From assembly GCA_030407315.1 (NCBI GenBank), contig JALQPE010001780.1, forward strand, positions 124,001 through 188,000: DNA of 64,000 nucleotides, given 5' to 3'. The number at the start of each line of letters is the position of its first letter. The stretch's first letter is position 1. This stretch comes from Asparagopsis taxiformis. Lineage: Eukaryota > Rhodophyta > Florideophyceae > Bonnemaisoniales > Bonnemaisoniaceae. The notes under the pieces are model-generated. The model had not been told where the DNA came from. It searched no databases and worked only from the letters and a program-made list of their open reading frames with translations. This document shows, one piece after another, positions 40,663-51,081 of the stretch. Both the position numbers and the translations under genes were made by a program.

Positions 40663-41390
40663 CGACAGTCGAAGGGTGGTACGTGATCGCGAATTACTCC
40701 CGTCAGATGAATTATATGTTGACGTATGTAATTTCATGCAGCAAGTGTATGTCGTGAGAGTAGTGCGCGCGTGGACGCCCGTGCGTTTGATGCGCATGTT
40801 GCTTACCTGCATCGTCAATCATTCTTGTATGGTAAAGTGTTGAGCGCTGACAAACGTGTGGAACCGTAGTCCACAAGTCTCCACTCGGCTCAAGTTGAGG
40901 CAGGAGCAACATGAATGTTGGTGGAAGGAGGCTCTATTGATGACTGCAGCATTATTACACTGATGCTGCGCTGTACCGTTGCTGGTCAAAGGACTGTTAA
41001 TTTTATCTCTCTGATGGTCCAAACACCAGGAAAGACGATTATCTTCGAGCTTTTCTACAAGCCACACTATCAGTACGCAGAACAAATGAGCACTTGTTCG
41101 AAGGACAATGCCTTACCTCTACACTAGTAGTAGACACATTGACAAGTCCTCTATCGTTACGAGTACGACAACGTTGCGCATCTCCCAACCACTTGGAGGA
41201 AGCTTGAAATACTTTGAGAAATAACAGTGAGCTAACGTATACAATATGTGACGTATAAACCGACGATCCTGTTCGGTAGTAAGTTCGATTCTTAGGGGTT
41301 TAAAATGACATTCCCAAATAACAATGAGCTTCCCATGAAACAGCGCGCGGGAAATCGAATATAAGTATTTGCAATCTTAGTGATAAATGT

Positions 41391-42746
41391 CTACTCTTGT
41401 TCTCGGCGACTTTCTTCTACTTCTTCCTTTGTAGCAAAGCGCCCATTCACCCGGGGCCGAACCATGGCGATTCTCTTCCGACAAGCGTACCGCACCGTGT
41501 TCTTTTGGCTCCTCAGCGTCTTCTTCTCTCGCAGTCTCTTCAGCGCATTCGCCCGATTCTGACGCGCTTGCTCCTCTGTACAACCGCTGCGTTCGAGCAA
41601 TTGTCGCCGTCGTTTCTTGCGACTTCCACCGACTGGTTCTAGAGGAGGAAACTGTTTTGTAGGCGCCGCTGTTGGCGCATTGGCCGCTGCATTCATCATC
41701 TGACTAGCGGCGGCTGCATGTGCGGCACTATATTGCAGTGCAGTTGCCTGTGCAAGCATGTCGACCGGAATAAGTTCGGGGCCATTTGCCCCGGGCATGA
41801 AAGTCATCGGTCTGCCGTGATACTGCATAGCGTTTGCTGCCGACATGAGATGCGGCGCCATGCCTGGTGGCATTGCGCAGAACGGCATCAAACCGGCCAT
41901 ATTGGGATTGAGAGCCATTGCTGCACTGGTAGCGGCGATAGTAGCAGCGTTGAACGGTACTTGTGGGAGTGTTTGTACTTTCGGTTGTGTCTTTACGGGA
42001 GCTCTCTTTGCGGTTTTCTTGCTTTTAACAGTCTTTACTGACGAGGAAGACTTGTTTGATGCAAGTTTTGAAGAACAAGATTTGTTGGCGTTTACATTTT
42101 GCAAATCCTGCTTTGAATCTGCAATTTCTGGAGATGCTGAAGATGAAGATATATCCACTGGAGGCGGCGTCTGTGTTGAAGATTGAGAATGATTTTGCAT
42201 GGGTGACGAAGGGGACTGAGTGGGTTTAGTTGAATCTTCAGAAGTGGTTTGAGTGTTTTGCTCAAACGTAGCCAAGCCTATTTCCGGTGAGGACATGATG
42301 CTCATGGCGGCTTCATCGTTACTATCGGAACGAGTAGCCATGTCAGCGATATGTGGATTGTAGTTTGCAAAGAGGGCGTTCATTTCCTCGCAAGCGCCAG
42401 CCATGCGTTCCATGCGCTCTGCGGCGGCGGCGGCGTTTTCGTACGAGGTGGGAACGGTGCAAACGGGGCTCTGCTGCGGGTAGAGGTCCCTGAGGATGGG
42501 ACTGCCGATCTGCATGGAGTTGTACAGAGCGGCGGGGTCCGGGGAGGCGAGCAGGTCGTTCATATGGGAGACGTCTGGGGTTTGCTGATTGAGGCCGTGA
42601 ATCATCTCGCGCAAGTTTGGGGTGAGACGGGCGTGACGCAAGGAGGTCGGGTCGATCATCGGGGGCGTTTCGGGAGGCATTGCGCTCGGTAGCGGCGGCT
42701 TGCGCTTGTCGGGTGCACGCGGCGGTGCGAAGACGTCACCGCTCAT
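41391..42746 (-). CDS. CCT-motif protein (CONSTANS/TOC1-type motif, no B-box or receiver domain)
   Basis: The 451-residue single-exon protein ends with a CCT motif at about residues 398-440: RANALKRLREKKTLRSQKN, then TVRYACRKRIAMVRPRVNGRFATKE. This fits the plant consensus (basic helix, YxxRKxxAxxRPRxxGRFxKR). In plants CCT proteins act in flowering, clock and starch regulation, partly by joining NF-Y complexes as CCAAT binders. No B-box or receiver domain precedes it here. The N-terminal half is Pro/Met/Ser-rich with an Asn/Gln/Thr-rich part and an Ala-rich stretch (ALQYSAAHAAAASQMMNAAANAP). A Lys-rich region (KTVKSKKTAKRAPVKTQPK) may serve nuclear import. The start is ATG 42746. The motif is clear; biological role is inferred from plants only. 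Confidence 0.9.
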   Translation of the reverse strand: MSGDVFAPPRAPDKRKPPLPSAMPPETPPMIDPTSLRHARLTPNLREMIHGLNQQTPDVSHMNDLLASPDPAALYNSMQIGSPILRDLYPQQSPVCTVPTSYENAAAAAERMERMAGACEEMNALFANYNPHIADMATRSDSNDEAAMSIMSSPEIGLATFEQNTQTTSEDSTKPTQSPSSPMQNHSQSSTQTPPPVDISSSSASPEIADSKQDLQNVNANKSCSSKLASNKSSSSVKTVKSKKTAKRAPVKTQPKVQTLPQVPFNAATIAATSAAMALNPNMAGLMPFCAMPPGMAPHLMSAANAMQYHGRPMTFMPGANGPELIPVDMLAQATALQYSAAHAAAASQMMNAAANAPTAAPTKQFPPLEPVGGSRKKRRRQLLERSGCTEEQARQNRANALKRLREKKTLRSQKNTVRYACRKRIAMVRPRVNGRFATKEEVEESRREQE

Positions 42747-43698
42747 GGCGAGGGGGCGAAGCGGTGCGACGCGAGCGGACGGTGGCGGATGAAGCGACGA
42801 GGTGGCAGTAGTGGAGATTTTGTGCGAGACGACGTTTCGCGTTGCGCAGAAATGTTCAAGTGGTGGCGTATGTGATTTTTGTAGTTTGCGTCAAATATTC
42901 CGCTGCAAAAATGCATGGATTATGCGTTGATACGGGCCCAGTCGCAGTGAAAATGGACTGTGAAGCGACGGCGCCAGCGTACCTGTTCACATCATACGGG
43001 AGGGAAAAACTGAGAGCCGTGTTGTCTGGCCGAATTTACTTGCAAAATAACCGCCGCAAAGCGGCATTTTGATGTTGCTGACTGCAGCGCTCACGGGTAG
43101 CTTTTCTTGGCGAGCCTGACCTCGCGCAATCTCGCAAGCGCAGCAAACGGCGTTGCGCGCTGTGATTGGCCGCCAAGCGTGTACGAGGATTTGGTGGCGG
43201 TTTGTGTGTGCCTTGTTGTCATACATTGGAGTATTTTCAAAAATTTATGAGGGTTGACTCAACCGCCAGACGCGCACCCTTCGCGGACGGAACCGACACT
43301 TACATGCACCGTTTCGCGTCCTATCTTGGCATGCCTAGTGCAGTCCATTTGAATCCAACGCAAGCGGTCCACGCCGTGGAACGGTCCGCGGGCAGCGCAT
43401 GTCAACACTAGTGCGCACTCGCCCGACAATGTGTGCGCCGCCTGCCAGCTACTCTCTATCGGCAAGCGAGGCATTCTAGGACGGTACAAATGGGTGGCAC
43501 ATATTGCACAAAAACCTTGTGCACATCCAACCGACACCATCTGCTGTCCATTCAGCGCATACTATTCGCGAAACGTCTCGCAAAACGTGGCACCAACTAA
43601 CCAACCGTCTGCCCATGCCACAATGAATACATACATTTGCGTCCGCTTTGCTACTGACGAGGCGCACAACTACTTTACTACCAATGCCTATCTCAACA
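42747..43698. other. Intergenic, nothing recognised
   Basis: CCT gene 5' region and downstream of the GST gene. Several short ORFs without any family resemblance. No repeat of note. Confidence 0.45.
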
Positions 43699-44406
43699 TT
43701 ACAGACCACTACTCTTGGGTACGGCAGCAATAAACGCGGGACGTTTCGTCACCCGTTTCAGATACGCCTTGACAATTGGCGATTCCTCCAGCAGTTTATA
43801 CCGATCGGCCCACATACACGCGTAGCCAACAACCACATCAGCTGTAGTAAACTCGTCATAAAATTCGCCGCAAATCCAATCACAATCCCCGAGCGCCTCT
43901 TCAAGTACCTTCAAAATCTTATCAGCAAACGCCTCGCGGCCCTTCTTGGCCAGCTGCGGCACGCGCTCCTCCTCCGCCAGCACCTCCTCGTGCATGCGAA
44001 TGTCGAACAGTAGCGGGTCGATCGCGGCGGCTGCAAAGGTGATAAATCGCTCGTACTGAGCGCGTGCAAACACATTATGCAACGGCGGCTGCAGAGTCGT
44101 GTGCGCCATTTGGTCGGTCAGAAATCTGCAAATAGCCGCGCTTTCAGTCATGCGTAATTGACTTCCACTGACGCGATCGCGTAGCGTTAGAACGGGGACC
44201 TGCGCCATCACATTGACCTGTTTGAAGTCTGCGCGACGGTGCTCGCCCGTCATCAATTGCACATCGATCGTTTTCAATCGATCCAGCACGCCCAGCTCGG
44301 CGGCGGTCCACTTGACACGCAGCGATCGGGTAAACGTTAGCCCGTGCAGTTCGAGATCCATGTTGGGCAGGAAGGCCTCTTTGTCGCCATGGTCGGTTGT
44401 CGACAT
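43699..44406 (-). CDS. Glutathione S-transferase family protein
   Basis: Glutathione transferases conjugate glutathione to electrophiles or act as peroxidases. The 235-residue product starts at ATG 44406 (MSTTDHG); an upstream in-frame ATG adds 58 residues with no family likeness. It has the thioredoxin-like N-terminal domain: ELHGLTFTRSLRVKWTAAELG with a Ser/Thr catalytic region, QVPVLTLRD with the cis-Pro, and MTESAAICRFL that binds the gamma-glutamyl part. The helical C-terminal domain follows (YERFITFAAAAIDPLLF, LGDCDWICGEF, TTADVVVGYACMWADRYKLL, AYLKRVTKRPAF). Class is uncertain; the layout resembles bacterial and theta-like GSTs. It has a single exon. Confidence 0.92.
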   Translation of the reverse strand: MSTTDHGDKEAFLPNMDLELHGLTFTRSLRVKWTAAELGVLDRLKTIDVQLMTGEHRRADFKQVNVMAQVPVLTLRDRVSGSQLRMTESAAICRFLTDQMAHTTLQPPLHNVFARAQYERFITFAAAAIDPLLFDIRMHEEVLAEEERVPQLAKKGREAFADKILKVLEEALGDCDWICGEFYDEFTTADVVVGYACMWADRYKLLEESPIVKAYLKRVTKRPAFIAAVPKSSGL

Positions 44407-45890
44407 GTTGGTAGTTGGTTGACTGGTGGGGACGGGTTGGAGCGGCGCGGATGGAGACGGGTGGTATTTCAATGGTGTTGCATCGGTGAGCGATCGATGA
44501 AATGCGTTTGTGGAAAAGGCATCATGCCCTGACATCACATTGTGAAGATTTGATGTATCAAGGGCTGGAAAGTCCCACAATGTCGGAATACAATACTGGA
44601 AAATTCATTGTGAAACTGGTTATCCACCAACCATGTGTTGACATGATTGAAAAGTGGTGGCATTTCGCCAATTACATCCAGTTGCTCGGACATACTCGAA
44701 CGAGACTGGCATGGCAACTAGGTGCTCCTCCATAAGCGCCGCACAGGTTTCTGACAATGGTGCAACCGGAGCACTACCCGCCAAGTAGAAATGACGCATG
44801 CGCATTGAAGTGTTCAAGCGTAGAAACCGTCAAGACCAAACTGGTTCGAATTGAACAAGTGTGACCAAATCGAAAAGAATCGAGTGGTGTCGATCTGGAA
44901 GTATGGCGGGCGCGATGGATTTGAAAAATATAAACTCGTCCAGTAAAATGCTCACCACGACAGTTGATACAGATGTCCCGTAGCACTAGTGTCAGAGTGG
45001 CCGATCTCATGGTTGAGCTAGTGCACCGTTGACATGTAGATAAGCGAGATCAGCACGTCGCATGTAACAGTTGTAATCTCCCGGATCAGCCAACATGATT
45101 CATCATGATCGGCACACATCTCGCCGATTCAACGATCGCAATGCAAGCGATAACAAACAACTCGCGCATCCCTATAGGGCCTAATGCATCGCAGTCAAAA
45201 TGCACCAAACCACATCGCCCTGTCAAGTCCAGCTCGTCCGCATGGTCGTTCACAACAGGACGAACCGCATCGAGTAACCGTTTCGTCAAGAGCAGTCGCA
45301 TCCCAACCACACCTACTGCTGGGGAATTTTGTCATAAAACGTTAGCGGGAGACATTTTGTCGCCAAACTTGTTGTCAAAAGATCAAAAAGACCCAATTCC
45401 ATTTAAAAAAAACCAGCATACTGTACGAATCCGACATCTCATACATCTATTGCGGCATACGCAGCAAAACAATCCACACGCACCCTCCTGCGCGCCAATC
45501 GGCTCCGAAAGCCAGCAAAGTCGGCACGAAGCACATAAATCCGAGCAGGAGGCGGCACATATCCGAGGGACGGTCGATAATCAAGTGGAGACAGCTGGGT
45601 GTAAAACTTGAATTGCGCGACGTCATCAAACCACGTGCGCAGAGGATCATGCAAAGACGAGCAGTGTCGCACGGGTGCGCAAAGACGACGCGTGAGACGA
45701 TGTATGTTGGACGGGAGTAATCGAATGACGTGATTGGAAGGGGGACAAACGACAGACATGGGAGATGAGTGGATGGATTGTTTGTTGGCACATAGCTGTA
45801 CACAGCGATCAATGTGTCCGTATTGGCATTCGACGGCGCATAACGTGACGTGTTGATTTCAACCGACTACAGTACGGCACCATGATCGCC

Positions 45891-45910
45891 GTCTCGTCTC
45901 GTCTCGTCTC
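45891..45910. repeat. Pentanucleotide repeat (GTCTC)4
   Basis: Four direct copies of GTCTC, directly upstream of CG-rich DNA. Confidence 0.8.
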
Positions 45911-46117
45911 GCTGCGCGCTATTCGGGCTCGATCCATGCATGTCGCATCGCTGATCCGCGACAAGCCGTCTCCATCGCTTGTCGAGCAGGTAGTAACCGT
46001 CGACGAGCCGCGGGCATGGACGCAACCAATCTGCACGCGGGGCGGTCAACGGTGCGGCATTGCGACGGGGATGCTCGCGAGCGCGCGCGCCTGCGCGATG
46101 CAGAGCACTGCGCTGTT

Positions 46118-46149
46118 GTGCAGTGCAGTGCAGTGCCGTGCCGTGCAAT
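46118..46149. repeat. GTGCA / GTGCC pentanucleotide tract
   Basis: GTGCA repeated three times, then GTGCC twice, then GTGCA. It is a simple repeat. Confidence 0.75.
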
Positions 46150-46538
46150 GAACATGTGACAAACAATCTATTTTAGTCACGGCAGTTAAATAATTCCCGC
46201 GCAAATGCAGATTTAGGTCCACAGTTTCCAAACCTCTATCGGATCGGAAAGAGTCGGTAACGTGCACTCAATATAACAGTCACAATCCAACTGACACATA
46301 TGACGCTAACAGCTGAGCGTGGCGTTCTCTCCGAGCGCGCCGCACGGTGCACGGCCATGTCGTGCTGTCAAGTCATTATAATAAATCCGTTTCCCATTCA
46401 CTCCTCATCACCCAAGCAAGCAACATCTCATCTTGACCACCACCGCCACCCAAAACATCCGGACCATCGATCTCCAACCCACCGTTACGCGCGCACCGCG
46501 CCGCCCCATCCGCAATGAACTAAACCCCTGCGCGTACG

Positions 46539-47906
46539 ATGAGCACCGCCGCCGTCGCCGTCGACACCAGCATGGCGTCATTCTACAACACCGCGATATC
46601 CGAGGCGTCATCCACCGCGACGTTCTCGACCGGTCTGGCCAACATGCACTGCGACACGCCATCGATTCGTCATCCATCCTACCAGACCGCGACCGACTCT
46701 CAGATCTCCCTGCAGTCCTTCACGACCAAGACATGCGTGGTATGCATGGACAATCCAAAAGACATAACCCTATCCCCCTGCCAGCATTCGCACTGTTGTC
46801 TCGATTGTTTCCGACGCGCCAGCACGCGTCTATGTCCGATATGTCGCGCGCCGGTGTACGCGGTGATCGAGCAACGTACAGGTGTAACGACGTCCGTATC
46901 GCAGATAGCGCCCAATCGCGCGCCCGATCGCGTCTCGATCACCGACACATTGGACGAGCCGGTGCGCTATGAGCGTCCGTTACATCTGCACATTCGCCCG
47001 CCACCGCCGCTGCGTGACGACGCCTATTCCGCGCGCTCCTCCGTGTCCTCGCTCAGCGTCGTGCACCAGGCCGCGTCGTCGGTGCGTTCGCTCTCGCGCG
47101 CGCAAGACGAGGCGTTGCGTCTGTTGCGACAGACCGGCTCGATTCGTCCCGCCCCGGCCGGTATGCACCCTGCGCTGGCCGCGCGTCGATGCTACACCGT
47201 TTCGACCGCCAGTTCCGCGCTGTCGGATGAGGGCGACAGCGTCATGCTGATTGGCAAGAGTCGTAGTGTGATGGCTGGATTGGCGCATAAATTGACGCTG
47301 ATGTTCCCGCCCAATCCGGATCAGCATGCCGGTGAGGAGCGTGCGTCCAAGTCGCTGTTGTATATCGATGGTAGAGCATTGCGTCTGGTTTTGTTGGAGT
47401 GTCCTTTGTATGCGATGAGCGCTGATTTGGTCGCTCGAGTGCAGCGTCAGTCGCCGCGTCTCATATTATTGTGTGCGGATTTTTTCAACCTGTCGTCGTT
47501 CGAGTCGATCGTCAGATTGGACATGGAGGTTTTGGATTATTTGGGCGCACCTTGTTTGTGGGTGCTGGTCAAATCGGCGCATGTCAAGCGTTGGAGAAAA
47601 TCGATCACAGTGGAGGATGCCGATGTGCGTACTGCCAACCATTTCTTCAGCCGTGCGAGAAAGTATGTGATTGTGACAGTGGACACACCAATGCAGAGCA
47701 ACGGGTTACGTAAATTGAAATACTATATGGCCAAGTATGTTCGTGGCGCGCCGACGACGCGTCCGTCACGGATGGCCGGTCATGATAGGCAGGGCACAGT
47801 GTCGTGTTGGTCACAGACGAGGTTTTGTTTCGGGCTGAGAGGCCGCAGTGTTGGTGCGAGAAGAGAGAAATGCATTTGGTCGATGCTGAGAAGTTGGCTT
47901 TTCTAG
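46539..47906 (+). CDS. RING-finger protein fused to a Rho/Ras-like pseudo-GTPase domain
   Basis: The 455-residue single-exon product starts at ATG 46539. Residues 66-104 are a C3HC4 RING (CVVC, then CQHSHCCLDC, then CPIC), expected to bind an E2 and act as a ubiquitin ligase. A disordered Ser/Arg/Pro linker follows. Residues ~233-401 follow the strand-helix order of a small GTPase. SVMLIGKSRSVMAGLAHKL takes the place of the P-loop strand and helix, LRLVLLECPLY replaces the DTAGQE strand, PRLILLCADFFNLSSFESIV matches the conserved FLICFSLVSPASFENV-type segment, CLWVLVKSAHVKR replaces the NKxD/TKxD loop, and the end (YVIVTVDTPMQSNGLRKLKYYM) matches the last GTPase strand and helix. Every nucleotide-binding motif is degenerate, so it is probably a binding fold, not an enzyme. 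The RING is certain; the GTPase fold is inferred from pattern. Confidence 0.8.
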   Translation: MSTAAVAVDTSMASFYNTAISEASSTATFSTGLANMHCDTPSIRHPSYQTATDSQISLQSFTTKTCVVCMDNPKDITLSPCQHSHCCLDCFRRASTRLCPICRAPVYAVIEQRTGVTTSVSQIAPNRAPDRVSITDTLDEPVRYERPLHLHIRPPPPLRDDAYSARSSVSSLSVVHQAASSVRSLSRAQDEALRLLRQTGSIRPAPAGMHPALAARRCYTVSTASSALSDEGDSVMLIGKSRSVMAGLAHKLTLMFPPNPDQHAGEERASKSLLYIDGRALRLVLLECPLYAMSADLVARVQRQSPRLILLCADFFNLSSFESIVRLDMEVLDYLGAPCLWVLVKSAHVKRWRKSITVEDADVRTANHFFSRARKYVIVTVDTPMQSNGLRKLKYYMAKYVRGAPTTRPSRMAGHDRQGTVSCWSQTRFCFGLRGRSVGARREKCIWSMLRSWLF

Positions 47907-48064
47907 CACCGAATGTCTTATATATACAGTAACTGCTCGGTAACGAGATTAGGTAGATAACTGGTCCTTTTCCAAATGGCACTTTTGCACCCGCGCCATC
48001 TTAGTGTCTACTCAGTACACAGCGCATCTTTTCCGCCCGCAACACAACAACCGTTTAATCCTTG

Positions 48065-49813
48065 TCAAATGCGCTCCAACGTCGCGATACATTCGACGTG
48101 ATGAGTGTGTGGAAACATGTCCACCGGTTCAATGGCCGAGACGCGGAATTTATCTGGTGCCAATTCCATCAGATGCAAAATATCTCTCACCTGGCTCGCT
48201 GGATTGCAGCTAACATATACAATGCGTTTCGTATCACAATCTCGCAGATATTTGACAAGACTTGGATGAAGGCCTGCCCGCGGTGGATCAACAACGATAA
48301 CGTCTGGATTTCCTAATTGCGCTGCGTCGGGATCAGTAAGTTTGTCCAAATTACCCTGCACAAAGGTCGCGTTTTCAATGTGATTCACCGATGCATTCAT
48401 ACGCGCATCTTCAATTGCAGCCTCAACAATGTCCACACCGTATACTTGCGCGCATTTATCCGCAAGCGACAGACCAATGGTGCCAGTGCCGCAGAACAGA
48501 TCAAGCACAACGTCATTTGGAGTCAGCTGGGCGGCTTCTGCAACCCGATCGTAGAGAACCTGCGCCTGCTGAGAATTGGTCTGGAAGAATGAATTTGCAG
48601 AAATTCGTAACTTCAATCCGCACATGTAATGTTCGATATAGCGGCGAGATCCAGTTAGCAGTCGCTCCTTGTCTTGTTGCACTAGGACCGATGTCTTGTC
48701 CATACACATGTTCTGCAGCACGCAGACCACAGAGGGAAACAATTGCCGGATTTCTTCCGCCAGAGGAACGAGACGTTGCGGAACTTCACATAGCGATGTG
48801 ACAAAATTAACCATAACCTCCTGCTCACCCTGCGAGTTTGTCGCAGTTCGTATAACAAGATTCCTCAAATAGCCAGTGTTGTTCACGGTATCAAAAGGCT
48901 CTAGTAACAACTCTGAACTTCGTTGTCGAACATACTGCAGAATTGCATTTCCGACATGATCTTGTATGTGACATTCAGAAATTGTGACAATCTTATCAAA
49001 CCTCTGCGGCGCGTGCAACCCCAACGCATATTCATGCTCGAGTCTAGACTGCACCGGCAGCTGCTCTCTCTTCATCGGGTTTTCAAACCAACGACGTCCC
49101 CAACTAAACTCCATCTTATTCCGAAAATTCCACGTCTCAGCGCACGGAATAATATCACCAACGCGCACATCAAACATATCAGTAATCTTACCAAACAGCG
49201 CCACAACCTGCTCCTGTTTCTGCGCGAGCTGCATCTGATACGATAGATGCATCGTGGTACACCCGCCGCATCCGCCGCCACCGAGTCTAAAATTGCCAAA
49301 ATGGGCGCACGGGGTCGGGATGACATGCTCGGAGATCGACAGCGGCTCAACGAACAGAGCTTCCGCATATGTCCGCGACGATCCTGCGGCAATTTCGACT
49401 GTGCTCTGGCTCTTTCGCACCGAGATCTGTGCGCCATCCGGCGGCGTTTTTCTGCGACGAACGCGTTTAATCAAGCAACGAATCACATCGCCTGGACACG
49501 CGCCCTTGGGAGCGTACACCGGCATGCCGACATCCTCCGTGGCTACATGATCGTCGGCCTGGATGAAGCCGACGGCACCGCCACCATACGCTAGTTTGGC
49601 GATTTTCAAATCGACGACATCGCCCTTCCGTAACCGTCTGCGTGCGTTGGTTGGGCTGGATGTCGCGCTGGTAGATTGGTTGGCGGCCTCTGCGATTGAG
49701 CTGGTGACGGGTTGATGACGGCAGTGTTTGCTCGCTTTGCATACGGAATTTGCAAGCGTGCGGCGTGGAATGAAGATGGCGTTGAGGGCGGTGAATGCTG
49801 TTTTGGTTGTCAT
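48065..49813 (-). CDS. TrmA/RumA-family RNA (uracil-5-)-methyltransferase
   Basis: These enzymes make 5-methyluridine in rRNA or tRNA from SAM. The 582-residue single-exon protein starts at ATG 49813. Its first ~55 residues are Ser/Thr/Ala/Arg-rich and acid-poor (TAFTALNAIFIPRRTLANSV), typical of a plastid or mitochondrial leader. A TRAM RNA-binding domain follows (KGDVVDLKIAKLAYGGGAVGF, GACPGDVIRCLIKRV). The cysteines of CAHFGNFRLGGGGCGGC match the iron-sulfur cluster site of RumA. The catalytic domain has NSFFQTNSQQAQVLYD, LDLFCGTGTIGLSLA (SAM binding), VVDPPRAGLHPSLVKYL and the nucleophile Cys in VYVSCNPAS. The Fe-S cysteines suggest the rRNA-modifying RlmD/RumA type. Convergent with the RING gene, 158 bp away. 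Confidence 0.94.
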   Translation of the reverse strand: MTTKTAFTALNAIFIPRRTLANSVCKASKHCRHQPVTSSIAEAANQSTSATSSPTNARRRLRKGDVVDLKIAKLAYGGGAVGFIQADDHVATEDVGMPVYAPKGACPGDVIRCLIKRVRRRKTPPDGAQISVRKSQSTVEIAAGSSRTYAEALFVEPLSISEHVIPTPCAHFGNFRLGGGGCGGCTTMHLSYQMQLAQKQEQVVALFGKITDMFDVRVGDIIPCAETWNFRNKMEFSWGRRWFENPMKREQLPVQSRLEHEYALGLHAPQRFDKIVTISECHIQDHVGNAILQYVRQRSSELLLEPFDTVNNTGYLRNLVIRTATNSQGEQEVMVNFVTSLCEVPQRLVPLAEEIRQLFPSVVCVLQNMCMDKTSVLVQQDKERLLTGSRRYIEHYMCGLKLRISANSFFQTNSQQAQVLYDRVAEAAQLTPNDVVLDLFCGTGTIGLSLADKCAQVYGVDIVEAAIEDARMNASVNHIENATFVQGNLDKLTDPDAAQLGNPDVIVVDPPRAGLHPSLVKYLRDCDTKRIVYVSCNPASQVRDILHLMELAPDKFRVSAIEPVDMFPHTHHVECIATLERI

Positions 49814-50323
49814 TGCGCTGGTCGCATTGGCACTAGGCGGGGCGGGCGGCGTTTATCTCGATTCCGATGGAGATCTCGTCGATGTGACACACACTGGTGT
49901 ATACGGACTGTCGTAGGATCTAAAATGTTGGTTCAATTCAGAAGAAATTGAACCATATTTCATCAGTACAGCAATGTCAGTACTGTGGACTTGGAGTCAC
50001 TTGCAATAGTAGTCACCAACATCGACGCCAACTCTCGTATACATTCGCATGAGTTTGTAGTAATCGTCAGTGATTCTATAGTTCTACCGTTAAAGAAGAA
50101 CAGAGAATAAATTCTTTACATCGACCTTCTCTCGCGTCACTTTGTCATCAGACTCGGTGCCTCATCTCAATCGTAGAAACGTCCAAAAACTTGGTACACG
50201 TGTGTACAGCAATGCATTCTACAATAAAAGTAAGCCACAACGAAATCAAGTGATGCAAACTGCTACAACTCGCGGTAAAGGTAGCCAAGTCCAGACCGAC
50301 TAACTCGACAGCGCCTCATCAAC
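49814..50323. promoter_or_regulatory. Divergent region between the methyltransferase and WBP2-like genes
   Basis: A half-kilobase of AT-rich DNA between head-to-head genes. I see no specific element. Confidence 0.4.
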
Positions 50324-51024
50324 ATGGCCTTGAACGTCCCAATGAACCATGGACCGGACGGACAATTCCCGCTCCCATTCCAAGGCGAGGTATTTCTCCT
50401 CACACGCGACAAAACGCACATGACATTCAAAGACGGCAGTCGTTCAGCAAAGGCTCTGAAAGGCCGTCTCTTCATGACCAACCTTCGGTACGTCACCCCC
50501 AAGCAGTCGACGCGTCCCACGGCTCTATTCTGACCCAACGTATTCACAGCATGGTATTTCTCATCCGACAGCAAGACCATTCCAAAGCGAATGCGGCGTC
50601 ATTCGAGGTGCCGTTCCGAGGGTTATGGGAGGAGCGATTCAACCAGCCGATATTCGGCTGCAATAATCTGACAGCCAGCATTCAGTACTACGACGAGCAG
50701 CCATTCGTCGGTAATCTAACCATGCGTATAGACTTTGTCGAAGGCGGTGTCAACACATTTCTGCCCATGTTTAACAACGTGCTCCGAACAACGCGTGTGC
50801 AACTCGCACATGAGAGTGCTAATCAACAGGCACCTCCTGCGCCCGTCTCGCTCGCGCCTTCCGCGCCGCCCTTGGAGAGCTTTTTGCCGGGCCACAATCA
50901 AGCGTTTGTGGACCCGCATGATCCGTCGCGTATATTTACTACGCAGCCGTATGTGGATGAACAGCAGCGACGGGATCGTGTACCGGAATGGGCCGTCAGT
51001 GCACCCGGGATGCGTAGACGATAG
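50324..51024 (+). CDS. WBP2-like protein with GRAM domain, two exons
   Basis: WBP2 proteins are adaptors with an N-terminal GRAM (PH-like) domain; in animals they bind WW-domain proteins and act as transcription co-activators. Exons 50324-50487 and 50550-51024 give 212 residues (62-nt intron, donor GTACGT, acceptor CACAG, the Arg codon is split). Splicing joins FPLPFQGEVFLLTRDKT, FKDGSRSAKALKGRLFMTNLR and RMVFLIRQQ, then SFEVPFRGLWEERFNQPIFGCNNLTASI, the characteristic GRAM part. The C-terminal part is Pro/Ala-rich (APPAPVSLAPSAPPLESFLPG) but I see no PPxY motif, the WW ligand of animal WBP2. Tail-to-tail with the BAP31 gene with 57 bp between. The domain call is good; the role is open. Confidence 0.85.
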
Positions 51025-51081
51025 ATTTAGATCAGGTTTAGAAAGAGTTTTACAAGGCGGTGTTTCTAAATGTGTACAAGC

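Larger units (their letters stand above)
39557..41390. other. 1.8-kb gene-poor interval
   Basis: No supportable protein gene. It contains an 18-bp palindrome and a 9-bp-stem hairpin, both listed separately. Small open frames (for example 40400-40636 plus, 40091-40351 minus) look like nothing known. A T-arm-like GTTCGATTC at 41,286 has no tRNA around it. Confidence 0.5.
44407..46538. other. 2.1-kb gene-poor interval
   Basis: No supportable gene. The longest frame (45105-45611 plus, 168 codons) has a random composition and no family likeness. The last 700 bp are CG-rich with the short tandem repeats listed separately, resembling in texture the island at 17-20.5 kb. Confidence 0.5.

Noticed and set aside
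41280..41300. tRNA T-arm-like GTTCGATTC
   Set aside because: The stem has a mismatch and no acceptor or anticodon arm can be folded around it.
45105..45611. 168-codon plus-strand frame
   Set aside because: Random-looking composition, no domain, no conserved motif, and overlapping frames on the other strand of similar length.
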